From: a virus
Direction: 5' to 3' (one strand)
DNA: 44,620 bases
IMG/VR virus record: IMGVR_UViG_3300013372_003156
Location: 1-44,620 of that record
The notes beneath the pieces were generated by a model. The model was given only the letters and a program-made list of their open reading frames with translations, was not told the DNA's origin and did not search any database. This document shows, in pieces, positions 1 to 9,225 of the stretch. Within the stretch, counting starts at the first letter, position 1. Each line of letters begins with the position of its first letter. The position numbers and the translations under genes were made by a program.

Positions 1-2
1 CT

Positions 3-287
3 GTATTACCAGCTGGTGTAACAGCTGATTATGTCTTTATTTCAAATGGTGGTTATATAGAACCTCCACCTGCAGCAGCTGCTTTAGTGTTTACAGCTGT
101 CCAGCCAGGTAATGCCTTAATAGGTCAGAATTTGAATCTAAATATTGGATCGGTGACGGGCGGTATCATCCTAGAGGATCTATTTGTCGATCCAGGTAAT
201 ATTGCTGGTGGTAGTGGTGGCACTACCAGCGGTGGCTCAATTGGTGTCGCCGGAGACAGCCAAGCAGCGTTAGCAAGTGACTCTTAG
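3..287 (+). CDS. C-terminal end of a structural or adhesin protein (partial)
   Basis: The reading frame is open from the left edge (frame starting at base 3) to a TAG at 285-287, so only about 94 C-terminal residues are visible. A GTG at 87 could be read as a start, but the frame is open and protein-like upstream of it (a segment rich in Pro-Pro-Pro and Ala precedes it), so I treat this as a truncated gene. The C-terminus is rich in Gly, Ser and Thr, much like the glycine-rich tail of the next gene. The next gene follows after 16 bases with a good ribosome binding site. It is probably another tail or adhesin protein, but no family can be assigned from the fragment. Confidence 0.6.
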   Translation, partial: VLPAGVTADYVFISNGGYIEPPPAAAALVFTAVQPGNALIGQNLNLNIGSVTGGIILEDLFVDPGNIAGGSGGTTSGGSIGVAGDSQAALASDS

Positions 288-303
288 TAAGGAAGAATAA
301 ACA

Positions 304-2796
304 ATGCCATATAAATGGACATTAACAAGTGGTAGTCTACCTCCTGGTTTAACATTAACCACTGTCAATAGTGGTCGTAGTGGATTCCTAAAAGGTCAGC
401 CAACAAAGATTGGCACATACAATTGGCGCTATACAGTTACTGACGATTCAGTACCCGACCCTCTGAGTGCCTTCAATGATTATACAATGACAATATCTTC
501 ATCATTATATCTTGTTGGAAATTTAATTGATGATTTTGGAAGACTTCCAAACGCAACTAAAGGTGCTGCATTAAATAATGCATATACTAGTGGAAGATTG
601 GCAGTTCAAGAATTAGGTTCATTTGATAGTGTATTCTCTGTGTCGCTTGTCTCTGGTAATAAACCAGCATGGTTGACTATTGCTGCTGGTGCAACAACAA
701 ATGTTCCGGGTGGCACAAGACCAATTGATTCATATTGTACGGCTCCAATTAATTTTACTGGCACACCTACTGATGTGGGTGCCTTCACATTTACTATTAG
801 AATATCTTCAACATCTGGTGCCTTCCAAGATCTTCCTATTGAATTAGCTGTTGTTAATGAAATTGTAACTCCGCAAGTCCTTGGCGAGTACTGGGCATTG
901 TCGGCCGATAAGACAAGCATAGAAGAAGGCGAGACAGTTAGAGTCTACTTATATACAACCAATCAAACAGATGGTGCAACAATACCTTATGTTATTGGTG
1001 GTGTAAGTGCGGCCGATATCAACGTTCCACTGAGTGGTAACTTTACAGTCAATTCTACAGTTATTAGAGAACCAATATTTACTTCAATTGGTGGTATATT
1101 AACAGAGCCAATTATTGGCTATCGAGAATACACATACTATGTTGGCCATATTGATATTACAGCCACAGCTGACCTAACAACAGAAGGCACAGAGACAATG
1201 ATAATTGCTTTGCCTAATGTTAAAGTTAACCAGGTAGGCTGGGTAACATCGTTGCCTATTAGTATTTTTGACACATCATTGTCACCAGCTGTTATTAAAA
1301 TTGAATCTACAGAATCTTCTGTACAGGAGGGTGGTTCATTTGAGATTAAATTAACCCACACGCGTTCTTCTTTGGGTACAATATTTAATTATAATATTGA
1401 AGGTGTAACATCGGATGATTTGTTTGGTCAACCATTAGGTGGTTCATTCAAAATTGGCTATAATGGTGATAACCAAATGTCCCCAGCCGATCTTCCATAT
1501 TCTTTAAAAACATTCCAAATTAAACCTAACGGTATTGTTGATACAAATAAAAAGTTTAAAATTAACGTACCAGGTTTAAATTTAAGCATAACTGTCGACA
1601 TTACCGATGCCAACCCGACATATAGCCTATCAGCTACATCTGGTGAAATTAAAGAAGGTCAGACTGTAACATTTACACTGTTTACAACAACAGTTGCTGA
1701 TGGTACAACAATACCTTACAGGATTACTGGAGTGTCCATATCTGACATTGGAGATGCTCTAGGCAATCCAATATCATTAACTGGTAACTTTACAATTAAC
1801 AATAACCTTGGATCTGTAACAATTAGGGCAATTGAAGATTTGACGACAGAGAGTGGGACTGAAACAATGACGTTTAGTGTTCCATCTCTTGGCTTAGTCA
1901 AGCAAGTCAATATCATTGATAGCTCAACAACACCTGATCCAATCAACTATACAATGACTCTCCTTGCACAAGACAATTCAGCAATTAATGCTGATACAAC
2001 TTTAACAGAAGGCGATTCGTTCTTTGTGCAAATTGATTCATCAGCCCAAGCAGCTGGTTCTGGTGTGAGATACTCAATTAGTGGATTAACAGATGCTCTG
2101 CTAGATACCACTAACGCAGGGCCAGGCCAGGTAACAAGTTTGAATGGCACATGGACTATGTTCTCTAGAGAATTCTTAGGGTTCCCATCTTCATTTTATG
2201 TTGCCCTTGTTAAGACTAAGTCAGATGGTGGTACAAATAACCTAAGAACTGTTACTGTATCGCTACCAGATCTTAATAGACAAGCATCGTTTAAACTGAA
2301 GAGTAAGCCAGTAACAATAACGCCTCCACCGCCGCCTGCACCACCACCGCCTCCTCCACCTCCTCCAGCATCTGCAGATCCAGTTGTATTAACAGTGGCT
2401 GCCACACCTACTGGATATGTTGGGGTGAATTATAACTATATTGGTTCGCCTGTATATGTTTCTTATGAAGGTGGTACTGGTCCACTAACCTGGTCTGTAT
2501 CTTCTGGTTCAATACCAACCGGTATGACTGCCGCTACAGAAAATGGTAATAACACAGGCCACCTATATTATCTAAGTGGTGCTCCAACAACAGTTGGAAC
2601 ATATAGTTTTGTTATTACAGGCACAGATACCTTAGGTATATCAGACACATTATCACTTTCAATCACTGTCCAGGCTCCTCCAAATAATACTGGTGGATCA
2701 GATCCAGGTAGTGGTGGCACCGCACCAGGTGGCGGTGGTCCAGATGGTCCTGATAAAGTAATTGATGATATATTTGCTGATGCATTAGGTTTATAA
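304..2796 (+). CDS. Multidomain Ig-like / Calx-beta-like virion adhesin
   Basis: This 830-residue protein is built of beta-sandwich-type repeats. Residues about 1-65 and 100-185 and the segment after 700 read like putative Ig (He_PIG) domains, with the pattern Pro-x-Gly-Leu ... Gly-x-Pro-Thr-x-x-Gly-Thr-Tyr. Between them, four segments carry the Calx-beta-like signature of a Glu-Gly near the first strand and Thr-Glu-x-x-Glu-Thr near the last (about 195-330, 340-440, 445-545, 550-670). A proline run (bases about 2323-2370) forms a rigid linker before the last Ig-like domain. The C-terminus is glycine-rich and ends in a short acidic tail. AAGGAAG lies just upstream of the ATG. Its position before the long tail fibre suggests a surface adhesin or baseplate decoration. 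The fold call comes from sequence pattern only. Confidence 0.7.
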   Translation: MPYKWTLTSGSLPPGLTLTTVNSGRSGFLKGQPTKIGTYNWRYTVTDDSVPDPLSAFNDYTMTISSSLYLVGNLIDDFGRLPNATKGAALNNAYTSGRLAVQELGSFDSVFSVSLVSGNKPAWLTIAAGATTNVPGGTRPIDSYCTAPINFTGTPTDVGAFTFTIRISSTSGAFQDLPIELAVVNEIVTPQVLGEYWALSADKTSIEEGETVRVYLYTTNQTDGATIPYVIGGVSAADINVPLSGNFTVNSTVIREPIFTSIGGILTEPIIGYREYTYYVGHIDITATADLTTEGTETMIIALPNVKVNQVGWVTSLPISIFDTSLSPAVIKIESTESSVQEGGSFEIKLTHTRSSLGTIFNYNIEGVTSDDLFGQPLGGSFKIGYNGDNQMSPADLPYSLKTFQIKPNGIVDTNKKFKINVPGLNLSITVDITDANPTYSLSATSGEIKEGQTVTFTLFTTTVADGTTIPYRITGVSISDIGDALGNPISLTGNFTINNNLGSVTIRAIEDLTTESGTETMTFSVPSLGLVKQVNIIDSSTTPDPINYTMTLLAQDNSAINADTTLTEGDSFFVQIDSSAQAAGSGVRYSISGLTDALLDTTNAGPGQVTSLNGTWTMFSREFLGFPSSFYVALVKTKSDGGTNNLRTVTVSLPDLNRQASFKLKSKPVTITPPPPPAPPPPPPPPPASADPVVLTVAATPTGYVGVNYNYIGSPVYVSYEGGTGPLTWSVSSGSIPTGMTAATENGNNTGHLYYLSGAPTTVGTYSFVITGTDTLGISDTLSLSITVQAPPNNTGGSDPGSGGTAPGGGGPDGPDKVIDDIFADALGL

Positions 2797-2799
2797 ATA
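2792..2799 (+). promoter_or_regulatory. T4-like late promoter (TATAAATA)
   Basis: An exact TATAAATA overlaps the stop codon of the upstream gene and lies about 65 bases before the long tail-fibre ATG. Transcription would begin near 2805, so two palindromes (2809-2820 and 2832-2845) would fall in the leader. Confidence 0.65.
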
Positions 2800-2808
2800 A
2801 CTGAGAGG

Positions 2809-2845
2809 GGTTATATAACCTCTACTATATCCCAGTATATACTGG
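2809..2845 (+). repeat. Two perfect palindromes in the tail-fibre leader
   Basis: GGTTATATAACC (2809-2820) is a perfect 12-base palindrome. CCAGTATATACTGG (2832-2845) is a perfect 14-base palindrome 11 bases further on. The first can also pair through AGAGG (2804-2808) with CCTCT (2819-2823). Both sit between the late promoter and the fibre start at 2864. They could be leader hairpins or dimeric protein-binding sites. No T-tract follows either, so they are unlikely to be terminators. Confidence 0.6.
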
Positions 2846-2863
2846 TTACAATTTGAGGGCCAT

Positions 2864-5800
2864 ATGGCAACTAAGTTTCAGATTAAAAGATCGTCTGTAT
2901 CTGGACGTACGCCTAATACTACCAATGCTGCAAACTCATCCTATATTGCAGCCGGTGAGCTAGCGCTAAACTTAACTGATAAGAAGATGTATTCTTCTAA
3001 TGGTACCAATTATTTTGAAATTGGTTCCTTTAAGGTTGAGCAAACCAATTCAACGTCCAATGTTTCTACATTTACAGAAATTTCTACACTCCAGTTTGAT
3101 GAGGATAGTGGATTTGCTGTCACTAGTCCATCAACTGGTGTTGCCAAGATTGCTATCAATAGCACATTTAAATTCTGGCAAGTAGATGGGGTACAGAAGC
3201 TAACTGCAGCTGGTCTAGATACAGTAAACTTTATTGGTGGCAATAATATTAGCATTACTGCTAATGGCGCCAACACGCCTCAGTCTATTGCCTTTGCTAC
3301 CTCAATGACACCAACATTTACTAGTGTCACATTTGGCAATAGTACTGTCAACACAACAATCAATTCATCGTCTATTGCTGTCACAAAAATATTTGCTAAT
3401 GGTGTTACAGGGTCAGCTGGCCAGGTATTATCAGCAAATAGTACTGGTGGTATTTATTGGGAAACTAGTGCTGGTGGTGCTGGCACACTTACTGTAACAA
3501 GTGATACATTCAATGGTAATGGCTCCAACACAATTTTCACTCTATCAACATCATCCACAACAGATAGATCATTTGTATATCTAAATGGTGTTCAGCAAGC
3601 ACCAACAACAGACTACACAATTTCAGGAACAACATTAACATTTGTAGTTGCGCCACCTAGTGATAATGTTATTGAAGTTAGATCATTTGATATTCCATCA
3701 ATTGCTGACATTACTGTTACAACAGACACATTTACAGCAAACGGAACACAAACAAACTTCACTCTATCAACCCCAGATTCTTCTGTGACTAATTCGTTGG
3801 TATTCCTTAATGGCGTGACACAAGTACCAACAACTGATTATACCTTATCTACTACAACATTAACATTTCTCTCAGCACCAGTTAATGGCACTGCAGTCCA
3901 AGCAATCAGCTTCACCTCAGCTGGTGTTAAGTCCGCTGCATTTACTGGTAATGGTAGCAACACTCAGTTTACATTGCCTGTCATATCAACAACATCAAAA
4001 ACAATTGTTGCCATTAATGGTGTTACCCAGACACCAGTAACAGATTATAGTGTATCTGGTACAACATTAATATTTGCTGTTGCTCCAGTTAATAATGATA
4101 ATATTCTTGTTAGAGTGTTACCATCGAAGGTAGATTCAGCTGGTGGTAATACACAAATACAATACAACAAGTCTGGCTCACTTGGTGGGTCAGCTGGCTT
4201 TACATTCAATGATACTACTAACAATGTTGTAGTTGGCAATACATTAACTGTACCAAACTTTATTCTCAATGCCTCTAACCCACCTGCCAACTCAACCTCA
4301 ACAGGTACAACAGGTACATTTGCATGGGATAGTAGCTTTTTCTATGTTGCCACTGGTACAAATACTTGGAAGAAGGTTCCAATCACAACAGATGGTGCTG
4401 GTGGTGGATCACCAGGTGGATCTAATACACACATTCAGTATAATGACAGCAACACTTTTAATGGTTCTGCAGCATTTACTTTTAATGAATCTACCAACAC
4501 TGTTACTCTAAGTAATACTCTTGCCATTGGTAGCAATGTAACAGTTAATACTAGCACAATCTTTATTGGTAATAGTTCTGTTAATACCACAATCACTGCT
4601 GGTAATGTCCATCTGCAAGGTACCCAGCTAACAGTTGGCAATGTTGTACTGACAGGCGAGCAGCTTACTGTTGGTAATAGTACTGTCAATTCAGTTATCA
4701 GAGCAAACGGTGCCACATTTAGTGGCCACTTAATGCCATCTGCTAATGTTACCTACGACATTGGTAACTCAGCTATGCGTTGGAGAGATTTGTGGTTGTC
4801 TGGCACCACAATTAATCTCGGTGGTGCCACTATTAAGACAGACACCGATACTGGCGCCATTGCCTTTGTTCCTAAGGCTACAGCAGATGTACCAAATCCT
4901 AAGGCTGTTGTAGTATCGCCGCGTGGTGGTATTCAAGCTGTGGATACAACTGATGGTGTGCCTGTTATCAATAATTCAATTACAGTTGTAGATGGTATAT
5001 CATACGGCAACTCTACAGTTAATACTACTATCAACTCAACATCTGTATCTACTGTAGTATTGAATGTTGGTTCTAATGTTTTTGTCAACACAAGTACTAT
5101 ACATCTTGGCAACTCTACAGTCAACACTGTCATTCATACAACAGGCTTTACTGGTAATGGTGCTGGCTTACATAGCGTTAATGCTGCTGCACTAGAAGGG
5201 AATACAGTTGCCAATATCTTAACAGCTGCCAACACTGCTGCTAATACATTGGCCAATGCCGCATACTCTAATGCAGTATCTTATGCTGCATCTAACACGT
5301 ATGTTAATAACACATTCCTACCACTAGCTGGCGGCACATTAACTGGTGCCATTACAGTTGGCAACTCTACTGTCAATTCTGTTGTCAATAGTACATCTGC
5401 ATCCCTTGGCAATACTACTATTACTGGATTTGTTAATGTATCATCCAATTTAACCGTTACATCTGTAGCAGCATTTGGCAACAATGTTACAATCACAGGT
5501 AACCTAATTGTTACTGGTACAAGAATATTTGCTAATACAACAACTGTTGATTTGAGTGATAATATTATTACATTGAATGCTGATATAGGTGCAGGTGTTC
5601 CATCAGAAAATGCTGGGCTAGAAGTCCACAGAGGGACTAGTGCCAATGTCCAATTTGTTTGGAATGAAACAATTGATAAATGGACATTTACAACAGATGG
5701 TACTAACTATGTAACCGTTGCTTCTAATAATGATGTTACAACTGCCTATAGTAATGCTATTGCCTATTCAGGTAATGCAGCTTTAGCTTATGCTAATGCT

Positions 5801-7261
5801 ATTGCATATGCTGCTTCTAACTCATATGTTAATAGTACATTTGCTCCTCTGAGTGGCGCCACATTTACTGGAGCAGTTTCTGGTATCACAACTTTGGCAG
5901 CTGGCAATACTACAATTACTGGCTTTGCTAATGTATCAACTACATTACAAGTAGGTACAAACACAGCAACATTTGGTACTGCTCTTTATGTTGTTGCTAA
6001 TGGTGGTGTTGGCATCGGCACGGCGAGTCCGGCTACGAAGTTGGAAGTGACTGGCGACATTACGCAGACATGGGCTGCGTCGATGGACAGGTTTGTTGGC
6101 TCCAAATTTAGCACGACCTACGAACTGGGGTTGCACTTCATTGAGGCAACCAGAGAAACACGGATTGTCAGCAAAGCGGCAGACAGCACAGGGTTTATTT
6201 CTTTTTATACCGGCGTTACTCCAACGGTAAGGGCAGTCATCGACTCCTCCGGCAACCTCGGCATCGGCAATACAGCACCTAATGCAAGGCTGCATGTTAC
6301 GCAATCCACAACAACTGCCGCTTCCTTAACGTGGGGAGCTGCAGCTGGTCAAATCTTTAGAAATGAAGACTCAGAGCTTGCATTTGGATTGTCAAGCTCT
6401 TCTCCGTATCCAATATATCTTCAAGCAAGAACAAATGCTAGTGCAGTTAGACAAATTGCGCTCAATCCTCTAGGGGGTAATGTTGGTATTGGAACGCTTG
6501 ATCCTACAATATCTTCCGGATCTGGCTTACACATTAATAGTGGTTCTGGTCATGGTGGTTTGAAGTTACAATCAACAGGAAGAACATTTGAATTACTTAG
6601 TACATCAGGCGGATACTTTACAGTATACGATACAACAGGGGGTGCAGATAGATTATCTATTGCAGCTAATGGTAATGTCGGTGTTGGTACTACCTCACCA
6701 GGTTACAAGCTAGATGTCAATGGAACAACAAGTGTTGGTTACCTAAGAGTGGCACCTCAGGATGGGTCCTCCGAGGGCGGCGAGATACAGCTTGTGGGTG
6801 CTAGCTCTTATGGGACATTGCAGATTGATAATTTCCAAGGTAATGCTAGAATACACACATTAGCATCAGGTAAGGTATTTCAAGTAATCGGGGGCACGTT
6901 AGATGTAACAGGCACAGGTGGCTCAAGTTCATTTGCTGCCAATGTTAATGTCACCGGAACTCTTAGCTGTACTACCTTGACGGAAACATCCTCTATCACC
7001 TTCAAAGAAAATGTAAATCCAATTTCAAATGCTCTTGATAATATTACTAAACTTGTTGGTGTTACATACGACCGTAAAGATGGGTCGGCAAAACAAAAGG
7101 CTGGTTTAATTGCTGAGGAAGTTGAACAAGTATTGCCTAATGTTGTACAAAAAGATAATGATGGTAATCCGTCATCTATTGCATACACCAACCTAATTGC
7201 GTATCTTATTGAATCAATTAAAGAACTAAAACAAGAGATTGATATCTTAAAGGGCAAGTAA
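2864..7261 (+). CDS. Long tail fibre with C-terminal S74-type intramolecular chaperone
   Basis: This 1465-residue protein starts with a module (residues 1-55) found again at the start of the 10710 gene and probably serves to attach the fibre. Three copies of a roughly 60-residue module follow (about 205-420): Phe-x-Gly-Asn-Gly-x-x-x-x-Phe-Thr-Leu, then a Val-Tyr-Leu-Asn-Gly-Val turn, then Asp-Tyr-x-x-Ser-Gly-Thr-Thr-Leu-Thr-Phe. A long Asn/Thr/Val-rich shaft comes next, then four copies of a Gly-(Val/Ile)-Gly-(Thr/Asn)-x-x-Pro-x-x-x-Leu-x-Val motif typical of S74-tailed fibres. The last ~90 residues (from about 1375) match the Peptidase_S74 auto-chaperone: a Phe-Lys-Glu-Asn start, Tyr-Asp-Arg-Lys, Gly-Leu-Ile-Ala-Glu-Glu-Val-Glu and a C-terminal coiled coil. 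In that family the domain trimerises the fibre and cleaves itself off. A GC-rich patch at 6001-6300 suggests mosaic acquisition. Confidence 0.85.
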   Translation: MATKFQIKRSSVSGRTPNTTNAANSSYIAAGELALNLTDKKMYSSNGTNYFEIGSFKVEQTNSTSNVSTFTEISTLQFDEDSGFAVTSPSTGVAKIAINSTFKFWQVDGVQKLTAAGLDTVNFIGGNNISITANGANTPQSIAFATSMTPTFTSVTFGNSTVNTTINSSSIAVTKIFANGVTGSAGQVLSANSTGGIYWETSAGGAGTLTVTSDTFNGNGSNTIFTLSTSSTTDRSFVYLNGVQQAPTTDYTISGTTLTFVVAPPSDNVIEVRSFDIPSIADITVTTDTFTANGTQTNFTLSTPDSSVTNSLVFLNGVTQVPTTDYTLSTTTLTFLSAPVNGTAVQAISFTSAGVKSAAFTGNGSNTQFTLPVISTTSKTIVAINGVTQTPVTDYSVSGTTLIFAVAPVNNDNILVRVLPSKVDSAGGNTQIQYNKSGSLGGSAGFTFNDTTNNVVVGNTLTVPNFILNASNPPANSTSTGTTGTFAWDSSFFYVATGTNTWKKVPITTDGAGGGSPGGSNTHIQYNDSNTFNGSAAFTFNESTNTVTLSNTLAIGSNVTVNTSTIFIGNSSVNTTITAGNVHLQGTQLTVGNVVLTGEQLTVGNSTVNSVIRANGATFSGHLMPSANVTYDIGNSAMRWRDLWLSGTTINLGGATIKTDTDTGAIAFVPKATADVPNPKAVVVSPRGGIQAVDTTDGVPVINNSITVVDGISYGNSTVNTTINSTSVSTVVLNVGSNVFVNTSTIHLGNSTVNTVIHTTGFTGNGAGLHSVNAAALEGNTVANILTAANTAANTLANAAYSNAVSYAASNTYVNNTFLPLAGGTLTGAITVGNSTVNSVVNSTSASLGNTTITGFVNVSSNLTVTSVAAFGNNVTITGNLIVTGTRIFANTTTVDLSDNIITLNADIGAGVPSENAGLEVHRGTSANVQFVWNETIDKWTFTTDGTNYVTVASNNDVTTAYSNAIAYSGNAALAYANAIAYAASNSYVNSTFAPLSGATFTGAVSGITTLAAGNTTITGFANVSTTLQVGTNTATFGTALYVVANGGVGIGTASPATKLEVTGDITQTWAASMDRFVGSKFSTTYELGLHFIEATRETRIVSKAADSTGFISFYTGVTPTVRAVIDSSGNLGIGNTAPNARLHVTQSTTTAASLTWGAAAGQIFRNEDSELAFGLSSSSPYPIYLQARTNASAVRQIALNPLGGNVGIGTLDPTISSGSGLHINSGSGHGGLKLQSTGRTFELLSTSGGYFTVYDTTGGADRLSIAANGNVGVGTTSPGYKLDVNGTTSVGYLRVAPQDGSSEGGEIQLVGASSYGTLQIDNFQGNARIHTLASGKVFQVIGGTLDVTGTGGSSSFAANVNVTGTLSCTTLTETSSITFKENVNPISNALDNITKLVGVTYDRKDGSAKQKAGLIAEEVEQVLPNVVQKDNDGNPSSIAYTNLIAYLIESIKELKQEIDILKGK

Positions 7262-7263
7262 TA

Positions 7264-8142
7264 ATGGCTACCCTAAAGAACACCACAATTAATGATACTG
7301 GCCACATAACTTTACCATCTGGCACTACAGCTCAGAGGCCTGGTAGTCCAGCAGCTGGAATGGTTAGACACAATTCCAATACTAACTTAGTCGAGTGGTA
7401 TACAGGTAGTGCATGGGTAACAGTTACCCAGCCTGTTAGTGTGCAGCCTCCTGTTGTTTCCACAAATTTGTTGGTTCATTTGGATGCTGGTAATACATCA
7501 TCATACTCAGGATCTGGAACAGTATGGAGTGATCTAAGTGGCAACGGTAACCACTTTAATATCGTAGCAACTGCCTATAACAGTTCAGGTCCTAAGTATA
7601 TGGACTTTAATGGCAGCTATGGTATAGCCAAAAATGGTGGTGATATTTCTCTATCTGATGCAACTGGCGTTACATATTGCGTGTGGACTAGAGTATTAAA
7701 TTCTGCTAGTACCTGGAGAACATTGACAAGATCATATGTCAATGACCACCACGTAATCATACAAGCGGGTGGTTGGCAGATAGGAATGTATGATAACGAT
7801 AGTGTAGGATTTATAGATTCAGGATATTCACAGCAGAGCTTGCCAAATTATGGTACATCCAATTGGGTTGCATTATACTGGAGATGGCAGTCATCAAGCC
7901 CATACTATGAAATATCATATAATGACACACCTAGCACTATTAGAGGTTCAATAACTAATGCCAATGCAAGATACAACAGAGGATTTGGTAGTATAGGTGC
8001 TTATCATAATGGAGATACCAATCCAGCTAACGCTTCTCAATTTTGGGGTGATATTGGTGTCTTCATGGCTTACAATAGAAGGCTAACGGATGCTGAGCTA
8101 ACCCAAAACTATAACTTTTACAAAACAAGATTTGGTCTATAA
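7264..8142 (+). CDS. Tail-fibre paralogue with LamG/concanavalin-like C-terminal domain
   Basis: The 292-residue product starts two bases after the fibre stop and opens with a ~55-residue module shared with the next two genes (Met-Ala-Thr-Leu-Lys-Asn-Thr, Ile-Asn-Asp-Thr-Gly, Thr-Ala-Gln-Arg-Pro-Gly, Arg-His-Asn-Ser). The rest (about 70-292) resembles a concanavalin/LamG-like jelly roll: Leu-Val-His-Leu-Asp-Ala-Gly-Asn at the start, Trp-x-Asp-Leu-Ser-Gly-Asn-Gly-Asn, and at the end the Phe-Met-Ala-Tyr-Asn-Arg-Arg-Leu-Thr-Asp-Ala-Glu-Leu segment usual in phage LamG domains. Such domains bind sugars, so a receptor-binding role is likely. Its last codon overlaps the next start (TAATG), which implies translational coupling. 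Confidence 0.75.
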   Translation: MATLKNTTINDTGHITLPSGTTAQRPGSPAAGMVRHNSNTNLVEWYTGSAWVTVTQPVSVQPPVVSTNLLVHLDAGNTSSYSGSGTVWSDLSGNGNHFNIVATAYNSSGPKYMDFNGSYGIAKNGGDISLSDATGVTYCVWTRVLNSASTWRTLTRSYVNDHHVIIQAGGWQIGMYDNDSVGFIDSGYSQQSLPNYGTSNWVALYWRWQSSSPYYEISYNDTPSTIRGSITNANARYNRGFGSIGAYHNGDTNPANASQFWGDIGVFMAYNRRLTDAELTQNYNFYKTRFGL

Positions 8143-9224
8143 TGGCAACTCTCAAAAATACAATTATTAATGATACAGGTCATCTGACGCTACCAGTTGG
8201 TACCACTGCCCAAAGGCCTGGAACACCTGCTAACGGAATGATTAGACATAATTCGAGTACAGGTCTTATTGAAATGTATGCTAGCGGACAGTGGGGATCA
8301 GTTGCATCGGGGTGGGATGCAACTGGAGGATCTATTTTAACTGTTGGTGATTTTAAAATTCATACATTTACTTCCTCAAATACATTTGTTGTGACATCCT
8401 TTGGCTCAACAATTGAAGTGCTTGTTGTGGGTGGTGGTGGTGCCGGTGGCTTTGGTCATGGTGGAGGTGGTGGAGGTGGCGCTGTACTGTATCATGCCAA
8501 TCTTGCTGTAACTGCAACAAGTTATTCAATAGTAATAGGAGCTGGCGGCTCTCAGTCCCTTAATAATGCAGCTAATAACCCAGGTGCCTCAACTACTGCT
8601 TTTGGTGTAACAGCTACTGGCGGGGGCAGTGGTGCTAATGAGTTATATGATGACACATCTGGTAGAGGCGGAGTTGGTGGCAATGGTGCTAACAGCGGTG
8701 GTGGTTCCTATGGTAACTCTAATGCAGGTACCGCTACTGCCCCATCTGCACCTGGTTGGACTGTCTATGCCGGTAATGCTGGGGCTAGAGGATATGCCTT
8801 GGTAGGCTACAACTATGGTTGTGGTGGTGGCGGAGGTGCTGGTGGCACTCCTGCACAGCCCGACAACATAGATGGTGGTAATGGCGGTAATGGTGTTTTA
8901 ATTAACATTGATGGCAACAATTATCTTTGGGCTGCAGGAGGTGGGGGTGTTGTGTATTCCCAAGGTGGTACGCATGGTCATGCTGGCTACGGCGGTGTTG
9001 GTGGTGGTGGTGCCGCCACGGTTTGGGGGGAAGGAGCACTAACACTTGGTAGTGGTGGTGGACAAGGAATTAGTACAGGTGGGAATGGCACACTAGCTAA
9101 TGATGGTGCTGGTGGGTCTGGAGGAACAAACACAGGCAGTGGTGGAGGTGGTGGCGCCAACGAAAACGGTATTGGTGGTGCTGGTGGGTCTGGCATAGTA
9201 ATAGTTAGATACAAATTTAGATAA
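8142..9224 (+). CDS. Glycine-rich tail-fibre/adhesin paralogue A
   Basis: A 360-residue protein. Residues 1-55 are the same N-terminal module as in its two neighbours. Next come a short beta segment with His-Thr-Phe-Thr-Ser-Ser-Asn-Thr-Phe and Val-Glu-Val-Leu-Val-Val-Gly-Gly-Gly, and then about 240 residues dominated by Gly runs. It ends in Gly-Ser-Gly-Ile-Val-Ile-Val-Arg-Tyr, a hallmark of the phage glycine-rich domain. In T-even gp38-like adhesins, Gly runs form packed polyglycine-II helices; a similar fold here is inference. There is no clear Shine-Dalgarno: the start overlaps the previous stop, so expression is probably coupled. It is strongly similar to the next gene across most of its length. 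Confidence 0.75.
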   Translation: MATLKNTIINDTGHLTLPVGTTAQRPGTPANGMIRHNSSTGLIEMYASGQWGSVASGWDATGGSILTVGDFKIHTFTSSNTFVVTSFGSTIEVLVVGGGGAGGFGHGGGGGGGAVLYHANLAVTATSYSIVIGAGGSQSLNNAANNPGASTTAFGVTATGGGSGANELYDDTSGRGGVGGNGANSGGGSYGNSNAGTATAPSAPGWTVYAGNAGARGYALVGYNYGCGGGGGAGGTPAQPDNIDGGNGGNGVLINIDGNNYLWAAGGGGVVYSQGGTHGHAGYGGVGGGGAATVWGEGALTLGSGGGQGISTGGNGTLANDGAGGSGGTNTGSGGGGGANENGIGGAGGSGIVIVRYKFR

Positions 9225-9225
9225 A

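Noticed and set aside
5945-6304. 119-residue minus-strand frame opposite the tail fibre
   Set aside because: It coincides with the GC-rich patch, which has few stop codons on either strand; the + strand reads straight through as an S74-type fibre module.
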